Positions 1 to 7,200 of a DNA stretch of 8,732 bases are shown here, piece after piece. The notes under the pieces were generated by a model. That model did not search any database and was not told where the DNA came from. It saw only the letters and a program-made list of their open reading frames with translations. Each line of letters opens with the position of its first letter. The first letter of the stretch is position 1. Source of the stretch: Globobulimina sp. (lineage: Eukaryota; Foraminifera; Rotaliida). The position numbers and the translations under genes are program-made. The stretch spans positions 1-8,732 of the forward strand of contig PIVH01000066.1 of assembly GCA_003354225.1 (NCBI GenBank), in the 5' to 3' direction.

Positions 1-369
1 AACTGGTGTTGGCAGAGTCGAATGTAATGGTATGCCAGATTCATGTTTGGGGGAAACGTATTTCATGTTCAAACAGTGCCTGGTGCGTCCTTTTCATGCG
101 TTGGAGCTAATTGTCCGATTTAGAATAATATGACTGTTTCTTTATTTAGTGTTCTTTTATTATTTTTTTTACTCTTATTTTTTTCGTTCAATATCTAAAT
201 TATTGATATATTTTTCCAAAGTTTGTTTTATCCAAATATTGAGGTATGGTAAAGACGGGAGCTGAACTACAAACATCTAGATCTTTAAGGGTTTAGTGCA
301 CTGTTTTTTTGGACGTTATGTCTTCAAAACACTAAGAAATCAATTTGCCCCCCTAAGATCTGAACTTAC
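1..369 (+). other. Region without a clear gene: 5' leader and possible flank
   Basis: No full gene is visible. Bases 1-120 are about 45% G+C and 121-240 about 18%, counted by hand, with T-rich runs at 161-185. Frame 2 is open from the window edge to a TGA at 131-133 (43 codons), too short and unlike any family I know to call a gene. No promoter motif can be named with confidence. Non-LTR elements commonly use an internal promoter near the 5' end, so one could lie here. Confidence 0.5.
279..361 (+). other. Nested inverted repeats in the presumed leader
   Basis: AGATCTT (279-285) is matched by AAGATCT (355-361). Inside it, GGG (289-291) faces a run of six C (348-353), and TTAGTG (293-298) is matched by CACTAA (330-335). 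The nesting allows one long imperfect stem-loop in the RNA, ending just before the first ATG at 370. Pairing was read by eye; no folding energy was calculated, and short matches are common in A/T-rich DNA. Confidence 0.3.
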
Positions 370-687
370 ATGCTTGCATTTTTTGGTTTCCTTTTCTACG
401 TAAACGTCGCTGTCCTTATACAAGTTAGTCTATCGATTATCAAAATTGCTCACGCAAATGATATCGAAAAAAGACAGAAAAACACAATATATCAATATGA
501 ATCTTTCCCCACAAATCAATATATTATTATCCTATTAAAATTCCTATTTTCACATTTAAATCCTATACTTTATATTCTAAATGCAGTCATATATAAAAAT
601 CCTATTATCTGTTTGTATTCCCCTTCAAATATCCATTATAAAACAGTATACAATAATATGTACACAGCCCCGCATTCCCGCACTGCA

Positions 688-1797
688 ATGGATCAAAAAC
701 ATAATAACCAACAATCAGAACATTCGAGGAATCATAATAATGCAAATGTATATAATATTGAAATTGCATTAAAGCCATCCCGCTTACAACGTGAATCTGT
801 CCCCGTCGAAGCACAGAAGATTTATCATATTAAAGACAGCTTAGATGTATCCGATCCAAATAAAATCAAAGCTTCATTCGCTGCTGAAATCTGCGCGACC
901 AACGCAGTCCCAACTTGGACGCATAAAACAAATGAATATGTGATTAGCGCATTTGATATGCATGGCGTGCGTTTCTATGCGCTGGATTGGGAAAAAGATA
1001 TTGATGATGACGATGAGAAAAAACAGGAAAACGTTACTATAACTCCTGCGATTCCCCCTTCCCAACCAAATACATTTACGCGCGGCGATAGTATAACTCC
1101 ACCAATATATAAAAAACACCCCTCTGCCTTAAGCCTGTCCCAATACCCTCAACAGCAACGTAATAAAAACCGATTTACCAAACCCCATAAAAGAAATAAA
1201 TCCAATAAGAAACCTACCAAACCCAAACAAGAGAATAGCCAACAAATCAATAACGGCAATGATGATCGTATTAAAAATATCAAAAGAAGTGGAGCCTTCG
1301 TCCAATATGAAATTAAAGAGAACGGCAAATTTTGGGACCGACGCACTGAAGGTATTGATTTAAAAGAAGCCGCCGAAGACTTAGCGGACTTTAAAGAAAC
1401 GTGGGTTGCTGAGAATGAATGCAATATGAGCAACGTTGACGTTTCGCTCAATTCGTTATCAATTTATTCGCCGGTCAGTGCCTTCCAAGACCTAATCCGT
1501 GATCCAAACCCCGACTACGAACAAGCGATTTTAATTGTGTATCAAAATGCAATTAACGACCATCCCATTCATCGGCTGGTGATCTCCCAATTAATTCCAA
1601 CTACGGAGATCGATGCGAAAGAAAGGACCATTTTGAAATTGACCCCGATTGCCGGAAGGCACAGAGTTATTATTGATGGATTTGAACTGGAAAGTCCCGT
1701 ATCCGCGCTATGGAAGAAATGCAATCCAGATTGTATACAATGGGAAGAAATTAAATTGGCGCCCAACACAAATGTGCTTATTAAATGTGCCGATTAA
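688..1797 (+). CDS. ORF1a: N-terminal gag-like ORF1 protein, unrecognised fold
   Basis: This encodes 369 residues from the chosen ATG. The frame is open from an ATG at 370, and another ATG lies at 658. I prefer 688 because it has G at -3 and G at +4, and because the codons before it translate to Ile/Tyr/Asn-rich hydrophobic stretches typical of A/T-rich leader. Visible features are a polar Asn/Gln/His-rich start (DQKHNNQQ), an acidic run of four Asp (about residues 106-109), a Pro/Ser/Thr region, a basic Lys/Asn/Arg segment (about 157-181) that could bind RNA or act as a nuclear signal, and a more globular C-terminal part (about 200-369). I recognise no known domain. The position 5' of zinc-knuckle ORF1b suggests it forms the front half of the element's ORF1, with a role in RNA binding or multimerisation; that role is inferred. 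It ends in TAA 26 bases after the first plausible ORF1b ATG, and the ORF1b frame is +1 relative to it. Confidence 0.72.
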   Translation: MDQKHNNQQSEHSRNHNNANVYNIEIALKPSRLQRESVPVEAQKIYHIKDSLDVSDPNKIKASFAAEICATNAVPTWTHKTNEYVISAFDMHGVRFYALDWEKDIDDDDEKKQENVTITPAIPPSQPNTFTRGDSITPPIYKKHPSALSLSQYPQQQRNKNRFTKPHKRNKSNKKPTKPKQENSQQINNGNDDRIKNIKRSGAFVQYEIKENGKFWDRRTEGIDLKEAAEDLADFKETWVAENECNMSNVDVSLNSLSIYSPVSAFQDLIRDPNPDYEQAILIVYQNAINDHPIHRLVISQLIPTTEIDAKERTILKLTPIAGRHRVIIDGFELESPVSALWKKCNPDCIQWEEIKLAPNTNVLIKCAD

Positions 1798-3778
1798 TAT
1801 ATTACATAATAACAGTTTAGGCAGAATGGTGCAGCATAAAATACGAGCCGCTATAAACTCGACCTGCATATTATATACGATAATTAGTGCAATGCGCAAT
1901 AAATATGATGTGATTCAAATTAATTATAAACCATTGATGGTCTCATTAATCCAGCCATATGCCATTAAATTAGAGCGGAAAGCAGCCGCTAAACTTGAAT
2001 TAATAAAAATGCAGAGAGACAGAGAACACTCGCCAATGGATGAAGATAATGATGATTCAGCAAATGAGAGCGATGCCGGATTGTCGGATACGGACTTATG
2101 GTATCAAAATGAATTAAAAAATATTAACATTAAGTATGCGAATATGATTCAGTTAATGGAGAAGAGAATGGTGCAATTAACAGATATAATAAATTCAAAC
2201 AAATTACAAACGCGTAGATGGTGTCAAGCGGCGCTATTCCAACTGCAAAATGAAACTGGCGGTGATTTGGCAATGCCAACGTGGATAACCTCGATAGGAT
2301 GGAACCGAATGTTGAAATTAATTGTGGCCGACAATACAATCAGAAATATACAAAAGCCGTTTCGATCTGATTTATTATTTGAAGATAAAAATGTATACGT
2401 AACGCCCTTCACTGTCTGCGGCATTAACCCGATGTTATTAGTTGGCGATGCACCGAGAATCCCGTTAATGAAATTTAGATTTGGCACCATCACCAAATAT
2501 GTATTATTATTCCGAAGAAATTTCTATTTTGATTTCATTGCGACCGCACGTACGTGTGCATGCGGCAAAAAATTCACGAATCACGACAAATGTCCCGAGC
2601 AAGCTAACTATATTAGAAAGAGAGCGAATGCCATTAAACAAAGATGGAAAGATGGCAAAATCACAGAGAAACAAATGCGGAAAGAAATGTCGAAGATTAA
2701 AGGCATTAAATGTATTAACTGTGCGATTTGGGGACATTGCATCAATGGATGTAAATGTGATGTGTCGCGGTGCCTTTGTTGCTATAAAACCGGCCATATC
2801 CGATCATTAAATCCGGTGGTTTGCGAGGATGCGGCTAATTTGATCAATCTATTTAGGAATTTGAATGATATTAATTCGAATTGGAATGATGTGGATTTTG
2901 CCAATATTGATCATTATAAATTAGTCCAATGCACAGTCGATGCGAATTTAGTCCTATCGGACTTGTATAAATCCATAAATTCAAACAACAATCCCATCCC
3001 ACAAACCATACTCCACTCAAACAGCCCAAACGATGTAGAATCAAAATCTAATTCATTTCGCGATGCGGCACAGAGGAATACGAACAGAAAGAATAAGAAG
3101 AATACCAATCAGAAGAAGAATAATGCAAATTCGAATTCGGCGCAGTCAGAATTGGATGAATTATTACACACTGATGTGTCGCTGCTAAATCATGGATTAA
3201 TCGATGCCGACTTTGATGAAGACTCTGCGGTGGAAATCGACGAGGAAAAGAATATTGAACTCGCCGCAGACGACAATGATACCATAACCACGCCGCCAAA
3301 TACCAACCCATTTGCCAATGTGAACTATGTACAAAAAATCAAGAATGCCCAGATTCCAAACATTAGGAATTCAGAAATTGCCGACGTTCCCCCACAACCA
3401 ACCAATGAAGCCACCACCAATGACTCCAATGACTCCAATAATAACTACTCCAATAACACCACGTTTACACCAATGACTTTCACGTTTACGGATGGCCCGA
3501 TCTCCACAGTTAACCATAAACGAAATCGTAAACCGCAGCCACCGTCAGAAGTCCATTCAGTTACAACTCCCCCATCGATGCCAAAATACACTCAAAATCG
3601 AAGAGGTTCGGCCGAATCCTTCCATGTAAATATCATTGACAATAAATTGCAGCAAACCCGGAAAAAGAAACATATCAAAAATAAATTGCCATTTCCTTCA
3701 AGACGACATAACAAAGACAAAAAACATAAAAAAGTAACTCGCGCGGACCATACGACCAATGATAAACAAGAAACCTAA
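1772..3778 (+). CDS. ORF1b: gag-like protein with three Cys/His zinc-knuckle motifs
   Basis: This encodes 668 residues from the ATG at 1772. The frame is open upstream to an ATG at 1649, but that part lies inside ORF1a and does not look protein-like. The 1772 ATG has C at -3 and T at +4, a poor context. Residues 1-90 look globular, and 90-109 are acidic (DEDNDDSANESD). Zinc motifs follow: C262-x1-C264-x6-H271-x2-C274, then a basic 40-residue spacer, a canonical C314-x2-C317-x4-H322-x4-C327, and C334-x2-C337-x4-H342-x8-C351. CCHC knuckles in ORF1 of non-LTR elements bind nucleic acid in the retrotransposition particle. From about residue 402 the protein is low complexity, rich in Asn/Ser/Thr/Pro, with NDSNDSN at about 550 and a Lys/Arg-rich end (630-657). 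It is either the downstream half of one ORF1 polypeptide or a separate protein. The coding call is firm; the start and mode of translation are not. Confidence 0.82.
   Translation: MCLLNVPINILHNNSLGRMVQHKIRAAINSTCILYTIISAMRNKYDVIQINYKPLMVSLIQPYAIKLERKAAAKLELIKMQRDREHSPMDEDNDDSANESDAGLSDTDLWYQNELKNINIKYANMIQLMEKRMVQLTDIINSNKLQTRRWCQAALFQLQNETGGDLAMPTWITSIGWNRMLKLIVADNTIRNIQKPFRSDLLFEDKNVYVTPFTVCGINPMLLVGDAPRIPLMKFRFGTITKYVLLFRRNFYFDFIATARTCACGKKFTNHDKCPEQANYIRKRANAIKQRWKDGKITEKQMRKEMSKIKGIKCINCAIWGHCINGCKCDVSRCLCCYKTGHIRSLNPVVCEDAANLINLFRNLNDINSNWNDVDFANIDHYKLVQCTVDANLVLSDLYKSINSNNNPIPQTILHSNSPNDVESKSNSFRDAAQRNTNRKNKKNTNQKKNNANSNSAQSELDELLHTDVSLLNHGLIDADFDEDSAVEIDEEKNIELAADDNDTITTPPNTNPFANVNYVQKIKNAQIPNIRNSEIADVPPQPTNEATTNDSNDSNNNYSNNTTFTPMTFTFTDGPISTVNHKRNRKPQPPSEVHSVTTPPSMPKYTQNRRGSAESFHVNIIDNKLQQTRKKKHIKNKLPFPSRRHNKDKKHKKVTRADHTTNDKQET
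3417..3434 (+). repeat. In-frame tandem repeat CCAATGACT in ORF1b
   Basis: Two exact 9-base copies lie side by side, with degenerate copies following and a further exact copy at 3470-3478. They encode the Asn-Asp-Ser repeat in the low-complexity tail of ORF1b. Replication slippage is the likely origin. The unit is a multiple of three, so the frame is kept. Confidence 0.7.
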
Positions 3779-4232
3779 TTACCACGCTATCGTCAATAAT
3801 AAAATAATAATTATACTAAATCCTTACGATTTAATATGTAAATATATCACCAACCCACGCCATTTATTCGCCACCTTTTATTCTAAAACTGATCACAAAG
3901 CCAGAGACCATCTTATATTTACAGCTTTGCGATATGATTCTTCTTCTCATTGCATCCTGTGTTACAATATAAAATACTCTACTTTCAATCGTTTAATTTT
4001 CTTTTTAATCCTAATTCAATTCAATTCAATATCCAACTCCTTGCTCTTTCGGTGGTGTCCATTCATTTGTGAAAAAAACACAGCTTATTCAAAAACTTAC
4101 ACTTACTACACTGAAACGCCCAGATAAGACGTGGCCAAAAAAGTGGCACTGTACACGCGCTCTATACCTACACTCGAACACAACTAACAAATATAATCAC
4201 CAAAAAAACGCTATACAATATACCCCGTCTGA
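3779..4232 (+). other. Intercistronic gap between ORF1b and ORF2
   Basis: These 454 bases lie between the ORF1b stop and the ORF2 ATG. A 122-codon open stretch (3759-4127) runs through it in the ORF2 frame, but its translation is Ile/Tyr/Asn/Ser-rich with no motif and it ends before ORF2, so it is not called as a gene. Three tandem AATTC units lie at 4013-4027. The last in-frame codon before ORF2 is a TGA (4230-4232) directly touching the ATG. The Drosophila I factor also has a gap of several hundred bases between its ORFs, so such a spacer is not unprecedented. How ORF2 is translated is not evident from the sequence. Confidence 0.6.
4013..4027 (+). repeat. Three tandem AATTC units
   Basis: Three head-to-tail AATTC units, followed by a partial AAT, lie in the spacer between ORF1b and ORF2. 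It is a minor microsatellite with no evident role. Confidence 0.7.
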
Positions 4233-7200
4233 ATGGTGACATATAATATATTACAATATAATATCGGCGGTTTGATAAGTCCGTCGAGAATGTCCCAAGA
4301 AGATAAATGTAAGCGAATCAATCAAATTTTACTCTCTAAACAAATCGATTTCCTATTGCTCCAAGAATGGAGCGCTACACTCCGATATCAAATCACACCA
4401 ACGCAGAATTACTACATTGATACAAATAACACCAGACACACTTTAAAATTCCCAATCCAATACTTTCCAAACTATAAAGTACATCACGTGGGCACCGAAA
4501 CTGCAGTGCTATATAGAAACACTCTCAATGTCACTCCGCTTGATTCCCCATTGCATTATAACCAAACGGCCCGCACCAAAAATTGCCATATCACCAGCGT
4601 AATATTACATAGTGGGGAACAGGACATTGGTGTTCATTCACTATACAACTGCCCGCGCAATCCCAATATAGACCAGTTATTTAATTACCCACTGCCTGTC
4701 GATAGCAATATAATTGCTGGGGACTTTAATATACCCAATGTCGTATGGGGCAGTTCCAGATCGACCACAGAATCAATGAATTTCATTGACGGCATCAATT
4801 TCCTTGAAATGCAAATATTAAATATAAATAATCCTTCTTATACACATATCCATAAATCCTATGGTACAAAATCATCTATAGACTTAACCATATTATCCAA
4901 TAATCTAAAACATTCCAAATGGAATATCCTTCATTCTCTGTATAATAAAAATTGTTCTGATCATATTCCCATAATCACCTCCTTTGAAGTTGAGCAGTCC
5001 TTTGGTTTCGAAGAGACTAAAAAAACCTGGAACTTGTCAAATCCGCATAAATGGGCAAAATACTCCGATCTCCTTGAAACAAACCTAAATGACACAATAT
5101 TCGATCCGGATCCAAACCTATACACAGAACAACTCACCTATTTGATACTGTACACAGCTGAACAGACTATAGGCTACAAAACTTACTACAGAGGCCACAA
5201 GCCGTGGTGGAATAACAAAATTAAAAAACTAAAACGAAAATGCAAAAGAATCCGACGCAGACTACAACGCATGAAACGTAATGCAAAACGACTCCATGCG
5301 GACTTCCATAACTTCCCGAGATATAAATTTGAGAGAAAAAAGCTCAACAAATTCCAATCCAAGAAATTGACAGCAATCAAAACTGCTAAAAATAACCATA
5401 ATAAAAAAATAAACCGCTATATACAATCCTGTAAAGATTATGGCCGCAGATTCTGGCGTACCATATCTAACAATAAATCGAATCAAACTGACACCAATAA
5501 CATCCCACCACTAAACTATAAAAACCAAACAAATATAACCAATCCGAAACAACAGGCAAAGGCACTGCACGAAGCAATGACTAGACCCCCTAAGCCTCCC
5601 TCCAGCCCACAACATATAGAATGGCATAATTATATAAATACATTTGTACCAAATTACCTCCGTAAGAATAGAAACAACCATATAGATATAGATAAATCCA
5701 ATGATCAGCATAGCACCATGAATGACAAAATCATACAAAATGCGAGCACCAAATCCAAAACACCATCACAAGTTAATAACCATATCAATCTACAAAGTGA
5801 TCAGTACCAAATCCTTAATAATCCAATCCTTCGATATGAAATAAAAAAAGTGATAACCAAACTAGATACCCATAAAGCTTACGGTCCAGATAGAATCCAT
5901 AACCAAATGATAAAAAATGGTGGTGAGAAATTGATTGATTATCTCATCCCTTTGTTCAATTCGTGTATGACTAAAGGTGTCTTTCCAGGATACTGGAACT
6001 TTGCACATATACTGCCAATCCCTAAGCCGAAGAAGGATCACAGCAATCCAAAGAACTACCGGCCCATTGCAATATCTTCTTGCCTCGGTAGAGTTTTTGA
6101 AAAAGTCCTAGCAAATCGACTGCAACACTTTTGTATAAAAAATAAAATATTCAATAATTACCAGTGCGGATTCCAGATAAATAGATGCTGTGATGATGTA
6201 CTATCCTCATTCATCTCCGATATACAAACCTCCCTTGATATGGTCAGTGAGACAGATGTTGTCTTCACGGACTTCTCCAAAGCATATGACAGCGTTTGGC
6301 ACAATGGATTGCTGTATAAACTCATTAAAAATAATATCAATGGTGCTATCCTAAATGTCCTCGCATCCTTTATCCAGACAAGATACACCAAAGTGATAGC
6401 CAAAAAAGCCGAATCCAACTGGGTTGCTCAACCAATTGGAGTGCCCCAGGGATCGGCATTATCACCAATCCTATACATACTGTTCACAAATGATTATATA
6501 GTAAAACATCCAAACTTTGTCAGATTGGCATGCTTTGCCGATGACACTGCCTTTTGGACCTCCCCTGGGTCGAAGGATCCAATCCGATACCGATTCCTCC
6601 AAAAAGAACTAAATAGCTTCAATGAGTGGTGCAATAAATGGCAGCTTATGCTAAACCCTTCGAAATGTTCCTCCATGACCCTCTCCCACAGCAATCCATT
6701 AAAGTTCCATCCAAAGTCGGTATCCATAATAAACCCCCAAACAAATAAAACTGAAACAATAAGCAAATACACTATAAACTCCCTGCCAATAAAATATGAG
6801 CCAGTGATAAGATATCTTGGGCTGTGGTTCGATGAGAGACTCAATTTCAAAGCCCACATCGAACGAATTAAGGCCAAATCATTAAATTGTTACTGGCGTT
6901 TGTTTTTTACTATGAAATCTGGCATAAATCTATCACCATTATCCATTTCAATACTATACAAATCTTTGGCCAGATCCCGATTGGAATATGGCATATCGCA
7001 CTATCACCCCTATGATACGTCCAATTCTCTCAAAATCATTCAAAACAAATTCCTCCGCTTAGCTGTTCCATGCCGGCTTGACTCACCTATGGATGTACTC
7101 CAATACATCCTTAAAATAGAACCGATTGAATATAGGGCCAAATATCTAACAATCAGACAGCTGGCCCGCGCATACTATAATAATGCATATCACCCGCTCC

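Noticed and set aside
1649-1771. The first 41 codons of the ORF1b frame before the ATG at 1772
   Set aside because: They overlap ORF1a where the ORF1a frame looks protein-like, and give an implausible composition, so they are treated as out-of-frame reading.
3759-4127. A 122-codon open frame between ORF1b and ORF2
   Set aside because: It starts inside the end of ORF1b, has the composition of A/T-rich spacer, shows no motif, and is separated from ORF2 by stops despite sharing its frame.
5190-5450. Very basic segment between endonuclease and RT as a separate nucleic-acid-binding gene or insertion
   Set aside because: A PWWN followed by Arg/Lys-rich helix is the normal linker in ORF2 of this group.
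6534-6545. FADD instead of YADD at RT motif C
   Set aside because: Phenylalanine at this site is common in I- and Jockey-type reverse transcriptases and does not indicate inactivity.
6494-6877. A 127-codon antisense open frame within the RT
   Set aside because: It lies opposite conserved RT motif C and downstream RT coding sequence; there is no recognisable domain and it is a typical shadow of a strong coding region. The other antisense frames of 60-100 codons were dismissed for the same reason.
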